Source of the DNA: Porticoccaceae bacterium
GTDB taxonomy: Bacteria; Pseudomonadota; Gammaproteobacteria; Pseudomonadales; Porticoccaceae
DNA: 64,000 bases
Assembly (NCBI GenBank): GCA_024644595.1
Contig: JAHEHL010000009.1
Coordinates: 62,001-126,000 of the forward strand
Direction: 5' to 3'
Shown piece by piece: positions 37,334 through 48,879 of this stretch (the first letter of the stretch is position 1; each line of letters begins with the position of its first letter). The position numbers and the translations under genes were made by a program. Below the pieces are notes generated by a model. It was not told the DNA's origin. It did no database searches and was given only the letters and a program-made list of their open reading frames with translations.

Positions 37334-37555
37334 AGTGATCTCTTATTAATCTGTTATTAGAGGATAAAAAGATACCGCACTGACAGTGCAATGTCGCATC
37401 AGTATAGCGAAAAGCTCTGAGTAAATCGCAGTTATCAGATCTCAACGACACGATTGATTGTTCTCTCCTGTCAGCCATTGTAAGCTAGCGCGCATCACTG
37501 ATTGCGTCCCGAGATAACTTTGTCGAAAGTCTTTACTTACCCGCCGTTGCGCTCA

Positions 37556-38392
37556 ATGCGCGATCATTTTAAATGCCCAAACTGTGCTCAGCCATTGGAG
37601 CGATTGAGCGATCAGCCGCAGACTTTTCGCTGTAGCAATAATCACAGTTTCGACATAGCCCGCGAGGGCTACCTCAACCTGCTGCTGGCACAGCACAAAC
37701 GCAGCCGCAACCCCGGCGACAGCGATGAAATGATCCGCAGCAGGCAGCGCTTTTTAGAGGCCGGTTACTACCGTCCGCTATCAGAGGCCGTTGTCGCGGC
37801 GGTGGCCGACTCGGCCAAGGGCTTTGACCAAACTGTATTGGATCTGGGTTGCGGAGAGGGTCATTATCTGCAGCAGCTACGTGAGGCGTCAGCTGAGCTT
37901 GGACTGATCGGTATGGATATTTCCAAGTTTGCTGTGCGCCTGGCGGCGAAGCGCAAACTGAATGCGCGTCTGGCGGTGGATAGCGTGTTCTCTATTCCGC
38001 TGTTTGATAACAGCGTCGATACGGCAGTTTCAGTGTTTTCACCCATCAGCGTGGAGGAGACAGCACGGGTTTTAAAGCCCGGTGGTAAACTGATTATGGT
38101 AGGTCCCGGCGAAGAACATCTCTCCGGACTCACCGCACTGATCTATGAACACACTGTTCCCCATCGCGGCAATTACGAAGGCCTGGATGCCGCGAATCAA
38201 TTGAGCTTATTGCAGCAGGTGGAGATCAAGCAGAGCATAACCGTCAGTGGCTGCGATATTCTCGATCTATTAAAAATGACGCCCTATTACTGGCATAGCC
38301 GCCCGGAGCAACAGCAGTTGCTGGCTCAGCTTGACAAACTTGAAACGCCAATCCACTTTTACCTCAAACTTTACCAAAATCAGAGCAGCTGA
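37556..38392 (+). CDS. rlmA: 23S rRNA (guanine) methyltransferase RlmA-like
   Basis: Zn finger FKCPNCAQPLE...FRCSNNHSFDIAREGYLNLL and SAM motif VLDLGCGEGHYL. Start taken at MRDHFKCPNC. Confidence 0.88.
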   Translation: MRDHFKCPNCAQPLERLSDQPQTFRCSNNHSFDIAREGYLNLLLAQHKRSRNPGDSDEMIRSRQRFLEAGYYRPLSEAVVAAVADSAKGFDQTVLDLGCGEGHYLQQLREASAELGLIGMDISKFAVRLAAKRKLNARLAVDSVFSIPLFDNSVDTAVSVFSPISVEETARVLKPGGKLIMVGPGEEHLSGLTALIYEHTVPHRGNYEGLDAANQLSLLQQVEIKQSITVSGCDILDLLKMTPYYWHSRPEQQQLLAQLDKLETPIHFYLKLYQNQSS

Positions 38393-38393
38393 T

Positions 38394-39272
38394 ATGACCG
38401 AGGCGGAAGAACAGTTTTTACTGCGCAACCAATTGCCTGACAGTTATCTCGACAGTGCAGAAAAATGGTTCAGCCGATTAATCGAAGCATACAAAGCCCC
38501 ACAACATCCGGCATTGGTTATCGGCATTAATGGCACTCAGGGCTCTGGAAAATCTACCCTTGCCGACTACCTCTGTACGGTCCTCAACGAACGCTATGAT
38601 CTGCACTGCGTATCGCTGTCGATTGATGATTTCTATCTGACCAAAGATCAGCGTCACCAGCTCGCCACCGAGGTTCATCCATTGCTGGCAACGCGAGGTG
38701 TTCCGGGAACCCATGATATCGCCCTGGCGTTGCAGACTCTCGATAGTTTGCTTACCCAAAATGATGCTGGCGAAACGATTGTCCCGCGCTTTGACAAAAG
38801 CTGCGATGATCGCCAGCCACTAAGTCAATGGGACAAAGTCAGCGGTGCAGTGGATATTATTGTCTTGGAAGGTTGGTGTATCGGCGCCAAGCCGCAACAG
38901 GAAGCTGCTCTGTCTGAAGCGATAAATAAGCTTGAGACCAAACAGGATGCCGAAGGCATCTGGCGACACTATATAAATAAGACATTGGCCAATGACTATC
39001 AGGCACTTTTTAAGCGTATAGACCAGTTGGTTATGTTGCGCGCGCCCTCGTTCGAAACCGTTTTCAACTGGCGCCGGGAACAGGAAGAAAAATTGATTGC
39101 CCGGCTCGGCGACTCGGCCCAGCACCATAGTGGCATTATGTCAGCGCAACAGGTCGCTGACTTTATAGCCCACTACCAGAGGATCACCGAGCACAGCCTG
39201 CGCGAGATGCCCGAGCGCGCCGACCATCTCTTCCAGCTAGACGATCAGCGCCGAATTACAAGTGCCCAATAA
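38394..39272 (+). CDS. D-glycerate 3-kinase (GLYK)-like P-loop kinase
   Basis: P-loop GINGTQGSGKSTLADYL; VSLSIDDFYLTKDQRHQLATEVHPLLATRGVPGTHDIAL; start immediately after the rlmA stop. Confidence 0.8.
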   Translation: MTEAEEQFLLRNQLPDSYLDSAEKWFSRLIEAYKAPQHPALVIGINGTQGSGKSTLADYLCTVLNERYDLHCVSLSIDDFYLTKDQRHQLATEVHPLLATRGVPGTHDIALALQTLDSLLTQNDAGETIVPRFDKSCDDRQPLSQWDKVSGAVDIIVLEGWCIGAKPQQEAALSEAINKLETKQDAEGIWRHYINKTLANDYQALFKRIDQLVMLRAPSFETVFNWRREQEEKLIARLGDSAQHHSGIMSAQQVADFIAHYQRITEHSLREMPERADHLFQLDDQRRITSAQ

Positions 39273-39282
39273 TCTACTGTAA

Positions 39283-40587
<1,305 letters not shown>

Positions 40588-40617
40588 TCAAATAGATTGG
40601 ACTGCCCGGAGTAAACC

Positions 40618-41796
40618 TCAAGGCAGTTTTTTAATAACAAATTGACCATCTTGCTCAACCAGCAGGCGATCACAATTTACTTCGCTAAAGTCAACATGTT
40701 GACCAGCAAAACCCTGCACCACGCGATTGCCCTGACTGCGCAATAGTGCAATCTGCTCAGCCATTTGCGGGTTGCCACTGTACGGCACAAAAATCCCTGC
40801 AGCGGCGTTATGAGTATTGATGCTCTGACTGACCAGAGACTTCAGATTAAAGGCAAAACCAGTCGCTGGGCGCGAACGTCCGAAGGCTTCTCCAACATGA
40901 TCATAACGCCCGCCATTGCCGAGTGCCTTTCCATAGCCCTGGACATAGGCGGAAAATACCACACCGGTGTGATAGTGGTAGCCCGGAAGTTCGCCAAGAT
41001 CGAGATAGATCGTAACATTGCGATCAGCAATAACAGCGACAATTTCTTCCAGCTGGGCAATTGCCGCCAGCACTGCCGCGGGCGCCCCGGCAAGTTTTTC
41101 ACTGGCGGCGGCGAGAACCTCAACACTGCCAGTCAGCCCAGGCAGAACATTTAACCAACCGGCCAACTGGGGGTCGCTGATATTGGATTCAATCCACTGA
41201 CCCAATTCGCGGGTCGCCTTGCGCTGGAGCAGATCAAAAAGCTCTGCTTCACTGTCAGCACTGAGACCCGTATCGGCCAGCAGGCCTCGGAAAATATCCA
41301 CATGTCCAAGATCGAGATGGACGTTTTTGACGCCAGCTGTAGACAATGTCTTGAGAAACAGTTCGATCACTTCGATATCGGCTGCCAGCGTCGCTTCGCC
41401 AAACAGTTCAACACCCAGTGAGATAGGAGTACGTGACTGCAGTGGACCACGCGGTTTGGTGTGCAAAACAGTGCCTGCATAACAGAGTCGGCTAGGGCCT
41501 TCGCGACGCAAACTGTGAGCATCCATACGCGCAGTCTGGGGAGTGATATCCGCGCGAATACCCATCATTCGACCACTGAGCTGATCAGTAATGCGGAACG
41601 TCATCAAATCGAGGTCAGAGCCAGAGCCACTGAGCAGGGAGTCGGTAAACTCAACCATCGGCGGAATCACCAGATCGTAGCCCCAGGTATTGTACAGGTC
41701 GAGAAGCTGACGCCGCAGATACTCGACGACCTGAGCGCGCTCTGGAAGCACCTCATCAACACCGTCTGGCAATAACCAACGATCTACATTTGTCAT
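40618..41796 (-). CDS. hisZ: ATP phosphoribosyltransferase regulatory subunit
   Basis: HisS-like fold (WLLPDGVDEVLPERAQVVEYLRRQLLDLYNTWGYDLVIPPMVEFTDSLL); adjacent to purA. Confidence 0.95.
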   Translation of the reverse strand: MTNVDRWLLPDGVDEVLPERAQVVEYLRRQLLDLYNTWGYDLVIPPMVEFTDSLLSGSGSDLDLMTFRITDQLSGRMMGIRADITPQTARMDAHSLRREGPSRLCYAGTVLHTKPRGPLQSRTPISLGVELFGEATLAADIEVIELFLKTLSTAGVKNVHLDLGHVDIFRGLLADTGLSADSEAELFDLLQRKATRELGQWIESNISDPQLAGWLNVLPGLTGSVEVLAAASEKLAGAPAAVLAAIAQLEEIVAVIADRNVTIYLDLGELPGYHYHTGVVFSAYVQGYGKALGNGGRYDHVGEAFGRSRPATGFAFNLKSLVSQSINTHNAAAGIFVPYSGNPQMAEQIALLRSQGNRVVQGFAGQHVDFSEVNCDRLLVEQDGQFVIKKLP

Positions 41797-41884
41797 CTAC
41801 GTTCCTTCAACCTCTAACTTTCTGATCCTGAATAGTGCGGCCTGTCAGACTGGTGTTTGAGAAATCAGCTCAAACAGCCAGCGC

Positions 41885-42070
41885 CTAACGCAGAAAAAGC
41901 AGCGCTACGGCACCTATGGCCATACTTAGCAAACCAACACGACGCATACTCTTGTCATCAACAGTAGCCATCATCACTACCATTTTGCGCCATCTTGCCG
42001 GGGACAAAAATGGCATTATCCCCTCAAGTACCAGCATTAAACAAATTGCCGTTGCAATATCTGTAAGCAT
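41885..42070 (-). CDS. DUF2065 small membrane protein
   Basis: MLTDIATAICLMLVLEGIMPFLSPARWRKMVVMMATVDDKSMRRVGLLSMAIGAVALLFLR; located between hflC and hisZ. ATG start chosen over the GTG ORF start. Confidence 0.85.
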   Translation of the reverse strand: MLTDIATAICLMLVLEGIMPFLSPARWRKMVVMMATVDDKSMRRVGLLSMAIGAVALLFLR

Positions 42071-42094
42071 AAACGGCCACCCCAAAATCGGCAC

Positions 42095-42118
42095 AAAAAA
42101 ACCGGGTCGCCCCGGTTT
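42095..42118 (-). terminator. Rho-independent terminator downstream of hflC
   Basis: On minus strand AAAACCGGGGCGACCCGGTTTTTTT. Confidence 0.8.
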
Positions 42119-42209
42119 TCGAATTTTAGCAAAGTCACCCTCAATGTGGCAGGAGTTTTTGCATTAATTAAATAGACTCCAACCGGAGGCAATAATCGGA
42201 CAGTGCCGA

Positions 42210-43079
42210 TTATTTACCTCCCTGCTTTTTCAGGTACTTAAAGAAATCACTCTCGGGAGCAACCAGCATAATATCGCCCTTGTTCGAGAAGCTGTTCTTA
42301 TAAGCATTAAGGCTGCGCATAAACGAGTAAAACTCAGGATCTTGCTGGTAGGCCTGAGCATAAATGCTCGCGGCCTCAGCATCACCCGTACCACGCAACT
42401 GCTCCGAATCTCGATAAGCATTAGCCAGCTCAATGGTTCGTTCGCGGTCTGCCGATGCACGAATGCGCTCGGCACGCTCCTTACCTGTAGAGCGCAGCTC
42501 GCGCGCCTCTTTTTCACGCTCAGCGGTCATACGTCTAAAAACCTGACTACTAACCTCTTGAGGCAAATCAATGCGCTTGACGCGCACATCGACCACTTCA
42601 ATACCCAGACTGCCGAGAACGGATTCGTTCAGGTCAGAGGTGATATCTTCCATCAATAGATCACGCTCACCGGAAACCACCTCATGCAGAGTACGGGTAC
42701 CAAACTGATTACGCAGTCCATTATTGACTCGGTTGGCGAGACGATTGTGGGCGACGGTTTCAACACCACCTGTGGCTTTGTAGTAGGTTTCGACATTAGC
42801 AATTCGCCACTTGGCGTAAGAATCAACAATCAGACGCTTTTTCTCAACCGTGAAGAAGCTGGCAGGTTGCGCATCAACAGTCAGAATGCGTGCATCGAAC
42901 AGGCGAACATCGTCTGCCAGTGGCAATTTGACGTGCAGGCCTGGCTGAATATCCGCCTCAACCAGACGTCCAAAACGCAGTTTTACACCACGCTCGGTTT
43001 CGCTGACCACATACAGAGTGCTGCTGGCGGCAACCGCCAACACAGCCAAGATGATCACAGACTTTAATAAATTGCTCAT
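42210..43079 (-). CDS. hflC: HflC, protease modulator
   Basis: SPFH protein; VSETERGVKLRFGRLVEADIQPGLHVKLPLADDVRLFDARILTVDA; adjacent to hflK. Confidence 0.97.
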   Translation of the reverse strand: MSNLLKSVIILAVLAVAASSTLYVVSETERGVKLRFGRLVEADIQPGLHVKLPLADDVRLFDARILTVDAQPASFFTVEKKRLIVDSYAKWRIANVETYYKATGGVETVAHNRLANRVNNGLRNQFGTRTLHEVVSGERDLLMEDITSDLNESVLGSLGIEVVDVRVKRIDLPQEVSSQVFRRMTAEREKEARELRSTGKERAERIRASADRERTIELANAYRDSEQLRGTGDAEAASIYAQAYQQDPEFYSFMRSLNAYKNSFSNKGDIMLVAPESDFFKYLKKQGGK

Positions 43080-44197
43080 CGTCTTCTCTCCATTGGTGTC
43101 TGCTCAACGTTGCGCTGTAGCTTCTCGATAACCTGATTGGCAATTCGGTCGATCAGCTCACCACTGCCCTCGTTTTCTCTAAGCTTCGATTGGCCCCCTT
43201 CCTGGATAAGCTTATCCAATGGCAGGTAGAGCATATTGTTTCCGCTATCCGTATCCACCAGGATTTTGGTGCTGTTCATCATCACCATTTCGACCGCATC
43301 GATATAGAGACGCTCTCTAGTCACCTCAGGTGCTTTTTTATACTCGGCCAGCAGATTGGTAAATCGCTGCGCCTCACCATCGGCCTTGGAAACGACCTGT
43401 GACTTGTAACCCTCCGCTTCTTCGCGCATCCGCTGAGCAGCACCGCGAGCTTCAGGAATAATGCCATTAGAGTAAGACTGTGCTTCGTTGACCAGGCGCT
43501 CGAGATCCTCTCGAGCTTTAATGACGTCATCGTAAGCAGCCTTAACTTCGGTGGGTGGACGCGCTTCCTCGATATTTATCTTCACCACATTAATACCGCT
43601 GGCGTAATCGTCGAGCAAACTCTGTAGCCTTTCCGCCGTGGACAGCGCGAGCTGCTCGCGACCCGTTGAAATAACGCCATCGAGACCGGTACTGCCGACC
43701 ACATGACGCAAAGCACTGTCGGTCGCATGTTTGAGGCTGATCTCAGGATCGCGAATATTAAGCACGAAACCCTTAGCATCGGCGATGTTGTACTGCACCG
43801 TCAGCGAAATTTCGACAATATTTTCGTCCTGGGTAAGCATCAGACCACGAGCCGAATACTGTCGCTCTTCGGTCACGCGAACCGTGTAGATAGAATCAAT
43901 CAGCTTTGGATTCCAGTGCAGTCCAGAACCCACAGTGTCATGGTATTTACCCAGTCGCAAAACGACCGCCTGCTCTTTTTCATCAATCTGATAGAAGCCC
44001 ATCAAACCCCAGAGAACCACTACAACAGCAAACACTATCGGCAGTAAATTTTTGCCTTCAGGGGTATTTGCTCCGCCACCAAAGCTGCTGATTTTTTTCT
44101 TCAGCTGGTTCAGCGCTTCGTCAAGATCCGGCGGACCATCATTGCCGCGCTTGCCACCCCATGGGTCTTTTCCACCACCCGGTTCATTCCAGGCCAT
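43076..44197 (-). CDS. hflK: HflK, protease modulator
   Basis: Gly-rich N-terminus, FYQIDEKEQAVVLRLGKYHDTVGSGLHWNPKLIDS. Confidence 0.97.
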   Translation of the reverse strand: MAWNEPGGGKDPWGGKRGNDGPPDLDEALNQLKKKISSFGGGANTPEGKNLLPIVFAVVVVLWGLMGFYQIDEKEQAVVLRLGKYHDTVGSGLHWNPKLIDSIYTVRVTEERQYSARGLMLTQDENIVEISLTVQYNIADAKGFVLNIRDPEISLKHATDSALRHVVGSTGLDGVISTGREQLALSTAERLQSLLDDYASGINVVKINIEEARPPTEVKAAYDDVIKAREDLERLVNEAQSYSNGIIPEARGAAQRMREEAEGYKSQVVSKADGEAQRFTNLLAEYKKAPEVTRERLYIDAVEMVMMNSTKILVDTDSGNNMLYLPLDKLIQEGGQSKLRENEGSGELIDRIANQVIEKLQRNVEQTPMERRR

Positions 44198-44284
44198 AAT
44201 TATTCTCCAAAATTAGTATTTTTCTCGCCAGAAACTGCAGTATTACAGCACTGGAGTAAGTCTAAAGCCTTTGATCTCCACTGG

Positions 44285-45580
44285 CTACACTGCCAGTAAA
44301 TCCTCGGGCTTCAATCCTGAGCCTTTGAGCATACGCAAAAAATCGACCTCAGGGAGTTTTACCTCCAAATGAATAAGACCGTTTTCATCCACCTGTTCAT
44401 TCAATACGGCTTTATGGCTGTACAAGGATGCCCTCAGCGCACCATGATTTGGCCTCAGACTAAGCGTCTGATGGACAAATTGACCGGGTAGGCGCTCGGC
44501 CACAGCTTTTTGCAGCAGGTCGAGGCCTTCATTATTCAAAGCCGACAGCCAGACCGCCACAGGCAAACCCTCTGCATTGCGATCAATTCTGACTGTAGCA
44601 TCGTCGAGCAGATCGACTTTGTTGTAGACCATCAGTGTTGGAAGCTTGTGTGCATCGATCTCTTTCAGCACCTCTTCGACGCGCTTGATATTGATAGCAC
44701 GATCTTCCGCTGCGGCATCGACTACGTGCAACAACAGAGTCGCGTTAGCTGCCTCTTCCAGAGTCGCCCGAAACGCGTCCACAAGCCGGTGTGGCAGATG
44801 ACTGATGAATCCCACCGTGTCGGCAAAAATAACCTCGCCCTGCTCTGGAATATCCAGCTTGCGCATAGTTGGATCAAGTGTCGCGAACAGCTGGTCGGCA
44901 ACAAACACATCTGACTGTGTGAGCGTGTTAAACAGCGTCGATTTCCCGGCGTTGGTATAACCAACCAGCGACACGGCAGGCACTTCAGCACGCACCCTCG
45001 CTCGCCGTCCCTGGGCACGCTGCTTACGCACCTTCAACAGCCGCGCCTGAATAGCTTTAATTCGGTCGCGCACCATTCGGCGATCCGATTCAAGCTGGGT
45101 TTCACCCGGCCCGCGCAGACCAATACCGCCCTTCTGTCGTTCAAGGTGTGTCCAACCGCGAATCAACCTAGTGGAGAGATGCTGCAACTGAGCCAATTCG
45201 ACCTGCAGTTTGCCCTCGTGAGTACGTGCTCGCTGGGCAAAAATATCGAGAATCAGACCGGTCCGATCAAGTACTCGACATTTAAGTTCGGCTTCAATAT
45301 TTCTCTCTTGGCTAGGTGACAGATTGTGATTAAAGATCACCAGTTCCGCGTTGCTGCTATTCACCGCCGCCGCAATCTCATCGAGTTTGCCGGTTCCGAC
45401 AAACAGTTTGGCGTGGGGAGCCGTTCTTGATCCAGTGATAAATTCCACTGGATCGCCCCCTGCAGAGAGAACTAATTCTTCAAACTCTCGTGGATCTTCG
45501 GGTTCTGATTCACTGTTCAACTTTAAGTGGACAAGGACCGCTCTCTCGCCAAAATCGGGGCGTTCAAAGAATAGTGACAC
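44285..45580 (-). CDS. hflX: GTPase HflX
   Basis: VSLVGYTNAGKSTLFNTL, FADTVGFISHLPHRLVDAFRATLEEA. Confidence 0.98.
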   Translation of the reverse strand: MSLFFERPDFGERAVLVHLKLNSESEPEDPREFEELVLSAGGDPVEFITGSRTAPHAKLFVGTGKLDEIAAAVNSSNAELVIFNHNLSPSQERNIEAELKCRVLDRTGLILDIFAQRARTHEGKLQVELAQLQHLSTRLIRGWTHLERQKGGIGLRGPGETQLESDRRMVRDRIKAIQARLLKVRKQRAQGRRARVRAEVPAVSLVGYTNAGKSTLFNTLTQSDVFVADQLFATLDPTMRKLDIPEQGEVIFADTVGFISHLPHRLVDAFRATLEEAANATLLLHVVDAAAEDRAINIKRVEEVLKEIDAHKLPTLMVYNKVDLLDDATVRIDRNAEGLPVAVWLSALNNEGLDLLQKAVAERLPGQFVHQTLSLRPNHGALRASLYSHKAVLNEQVDENGLIHLEVKLPEVDFLRMLKGSGLKPEDLLAV

Positions 45581-45585
45581 GCTAT

Positions 45586-45873
45586 TTAGTAGTCGTCGTC
45601 TGAATAATTTCCGCCATCGTCAAAGCCGCCCTGACCAGCCGAAACTGCTGGATTGGCCAACGGTAACTTAACAGCCCGGGACGGGACAATTGTGGAAATT
45701 GCGTGTTTATAAACCATTTGGCTTACCGCATTTTTCAACAGCACCACAAATTGATCGAATGACTCCACTTGTCCCTGGAGCTTGATACCATTGACCAGAA
45801 AAATGGAAACCGGAATACGCTCTTTCCTTAAAACATTAAGAAAAGGGTCTTGTAAGTTATGCCCTTTTGACAT
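45586..45873 (-). CDS. hfq: RNA chaperone Hfq
   Basis: [65 protein letters not shown]. Confidence 0.99.
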   Translation of the reverse strand: MSKGHNLQDPFLNVLRKERIPVSIFLVNGIKLQGQVESFDQFVVLLKNAVSQMVYKHAISTIVPSRAVKLPLANPAVSAGQGGFDDGGNYSDDDY

Positions 45874-45950
45874 TTATACTTCTCCTTATAAAAAATACAC
45901 TGCATATCCCGCAGCAAAAACGCAGGTCAAAACGACCTGCAACTACATTA

Positions 45951-46952
45951 TCAACTGTTCACACTCCCTGAATATATGGGCGCTGAGTGCAGCTTTTTCA
46001 AGCTTAGTTGATAAATATTATCGGCTGCCAATAAACCTTCACCATTATCGATCTCTATTTCGGTACTGCCAGGCCAGTTACGCAACCAGGTAATCTGCCT
46101 TTTTGCCAGCTGCCGAGTTGCCACAACACCTTTTTCAACGGCTTCCTCAAGACTGTGTTGCCCTTCCAGATACTGCCATAACTGTCTGTAGCCCACCGAG
46201 CGGATTGCCGGCAGGTTCTCATTCAGGTCACCGCGCTCATGAAGCGCTCGCACTTCTTGCTCAAAACCCTGGGTCATCATTTCGTCGAACCTCTGCTGTA
46301 TACGATTATGGATATAACTTCGGTTTCTAGGCAGTAGAGAAATTTGTTTAATTGCGTAGCTGTCACCAATACCACCACGGCTATTTTTCTCGCGTAGTGT
46401 CGACATTGGGACACCACTGACTCGATACACTTCAAGCGCACGCTGAATCCTCTGGGAGTGATTAGGATGCAGGGCTGCGGCTGTCTTTGGGTCCACTGCT
46501 CGCAGTTGTTCATGCACTGCGGCCCAGCCATCTCGATCGGCCTGGCGCTGGATCTCATCACGAATCTCGGCATTGGCAGCCGGCATCTCGGCCAGCCCCT
46601 CAAGTAGCGCCTTGAAATAGAGCATGGTGCCACCGACCAATAGCGGTATCTTGCCCCGACCGCTGATCTCGGCCATCTCTCGAGAAGCGTCAGCAATAAA
46701 ATCGGCTGCCGAGTAGGCCTCTGCAGGATCGCGAATATCAATCAAGCGATGAGGCGCGGCGGCTAGCGTCGCTTTGTCCGGCTTGGCACTACCAATATCT
46801 AGCTGCCGGTAAACCTGCGCAGAATCAACATTGATCAATTCAACCGGAAGCTGCTGCTGCAAGGCGATCGCCAACGCCGTTTTACCACTGGCTGTCGGCC
46901 CCATAATAAATATCGCCTCCGGGCGCTCGGCACTGACCACTGTTCGGCGCAT
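45951..46952 (-). CDS. miaA: tRNA dimethylallyltransferase
   Basis: IFIMGPTASGKTALAIALQQQLPVELINVDSAQVYRQLDIGSAKPD. Confidence 0.98.
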   Translation of the reverse strand: MRRTVVSAERPEAIFIMGPTASGKTALAIALQQQLPVELINVDSAQVYRQLDIGSAKPDKATLAAAPHRLIDIRDPAEAYSAADFIADASREMAEISGRGKIPLLVGGTMLYFKALLEGLAEMPAANAEIRDEIQRQADRDGWAAVHEQLRAVDPKTAAALHPNHSQRIQRALEVYRVSGVPMSTLREKNSRGGIGDSYAIKQISLLPRNRSYIHNRIQQRFDEMMTQGFEQEVRALHERGDLNENLPAIRSVGYRQLWQYLEGQHSLEEAVEKGVVATRQLAKRQITWLRNWPGSTEIEIDNGEGLLAADNIYQLSLKKLHSAPIYSGSVNS

Positions 46953-46956
46953 TGGA

Positions 46957-48798
46957 TTAACGACCTCGCAAGAACAGCTTGTCGAGTTGATCGAGAGTCA
47001 ACTGTGACCAGGTGGGCCGTCCGTGGTTGCACTGACCACTGCGCTCAGTGGCTTCCATATCCCGCAGCAAAGCATTCATTTCGGGAATACTGAGCCTGCG
47101 GTTGGCGCGCACTGAACCATGACAGGCCATAGTCGAAAGGATTTCATTGATATGCTCGCGAATACGGTCCGAGTTGCCGTGTTCGAGCAGATCCGAGAGC
47201 ACATCGCGCAGTAAACCCTCTACTTCCGACCCACGTAAAATAGCCGGGATTTCGCGCACAATCACACTCTCTGCGGCGGCGCGCTCGACAACAAACCCGA
47301 GTTTGGCAAACACCTGATTGTGTTGTTCAGCAGCATCCGCTTCGCGTTGGCTGACAGCGAGACTTTCGGGAACCAGCAGCGGCTGGGAAATAAGCCCCTG
47401 ATCATCAAAGGCACTTTTCATGCGTTCGTAGGTGATGCGCTCATGAGCCGCATGCATGTCGACAACAATCAGACCATCACTGTTCTCAGCGAGGATATAG
47501 ATACCCTTGAGCTGCGCAATCGCATAACCCAGTGGCGGAATATCCTGCTGCTCATCGCCCTTCTCGGGCAGATTGATACCAGCGGTGGAATAAAGGCTCT
47601 GAAAATTCTGCATCGAATCGCTGGAGCCTGGCAACAAGTCAGATCCAGCCGAGCCGGTCCCAATGCTGCTCTTTCCGGAGAATTGCATTGCCGGTTGCGA
47701 GTGAAGGGCGGGTTGCCAATGAGAATCCGGTTCAGCCACCGAGCCAGAATAATTACCCTGCATGTCGTAACCACTATTCGACTGCAAATGGTTCTGAGGA
47801 CGATCCTCCGCCAGCGCCTGTTTTAAAGTGTGGGAAATAAAACTGTGTATCGAGCCACTTTCGCGGAAACGCACCTCGTGCTTGGTCGGATGCACATTGA
47901 CATCGACATCCGCCGGGGTAATTTCCAGAAACAACACAAAGGCAGAATGTCGACCATGATAGAGCACGTCCTGATAGGCCTGGCGAACCGCATGGGATAC
48001 CACTTTGTCGCGGATGCAACGGCCGTTGACAAAAAAGTACTGCAAATCTGCCTGACTGCGTGAAAAGGTCGGCAGTCCAATCCAGCCCCACAACCGCAAA
48101 CCCGGACGGGTGTTATCCACATAAAGCGCCTGCTGCATAAAGGTGGTGCCGCAAATGTCGGCAACACGCTTCTCCTGCTCAAGCTGCGTTTTAGCTGGCC
48201 GCAGACTGAGCTGGGCACGCTGGTTATGGCGCAGATTAAACGCCACATCGAAACGGCTCAATGCGAGCTTTTTAATGCTGTCATCGATCCGATTGTATTC
48301 GGTTTTTTCGGTGCGCAGAAATTTGCGTCGCGCAGGCGTGTTAAAAAACAGATCGCGCACTTCGACGCTGGTTCCCTGAGGATGCGAGGCCGGGGCGACT
48401 TCTACCTCCATGTCACGCCCTTCCGAAACCGCTCGCCAGGCATTACCGTTGCCGCTATTGGAGGTTAGACTGAGTCGCGATACCGAGGCTATGCTGGCCA
48501 GCGCTTCACCGCGAAACCCCAGTGTGGCGACCGCTTCGAGGTCTTCCAGATCGTCGATCTTGCTGGTGGCATGACGACTCAGCGCCAGAGCCAGATCGTC
48601 TTTGCCGATACCGCAACCATCATCTCGAATACGGATTAATTTAACCCCGCCCTGTTCGATATCAATATCGACACTTTGCGCTCCGGCATCGAGACTATTT
48701 TCCACTAGCTCTTTTAAAACCGAGGCCGGGCGCTCAACCACTTCACCAGCAGCAATCTGATTCGCTAACTGCGGACTGAGAACCTTAATAATGGGCAT
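46957..48798 (-). CDS. mutL: DNA mismatch repair protein MutL
   Basis: [53 protein letters not shown]. Confidence 0.98.
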   Translation of the reverse strand: MPIIKVLSPQLANQIAAGEVVERPASVLKELVENSLDAGAQSVDIDIEQGGVKLIRIRDDGCGIGKDDLALALSRHATSKIDDLEDLEAVATLGFRGEALASIASVSRLSLTSNSGNGNAWRAVSEGRDMEVEVAPASHPQGTSVEVRDLFFNTPARRKFLRTEKTEYNRIDDSIKKLALSRFDVAFNLRHNQRAQLSLRPAKTQLEQEKRVADICGTTFMQQALYVDNTRPGLRLWGWIGLPTFSRSQADLQYFFVNGRCIRDKVVSHAVRQAYQDVLYHGRHSAFVLFLEITPADVDVNVHPTKHEVRFRESGSIHSFISHTLKQALAEDRPQNHLQSNSGYDMQGNYSGSVAEPDSHWQPALHSQPAMQFSGKSSIGTGSAGSDLLPGSSDSMQNFQSLYSTAGINLPEKGDEQQDIPPLGYAIAQLKGIYILAENSDGLIVVDMHAAHERITYERMKSAFDDQGLISQPLLVPESLAVSQREADAAEQHNQVFAKLGFVVERAAAESVIVREIPAILRGSEVEGLLRDVLSDLLEHGNSDRIREHINEILSTMACHGSVRANRRLSIPEMNALLRDMEATERSGQCNHGRPTWSQLTLDQLDKLFLRGR

Positions 48799-48879
48799 AA
48801 TATAGTGGCCTTTCATCGGCAAAGTAGAGAGTTAAGCAACACCTTCACTGGTGTAATTTTCAGATATTTAGCTCTGGTA

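Noticed and set aside
47320-47826. 168-aa + strand ORF inside mutL
   Set aside because: Antisense to conserved mutL coding sequence.
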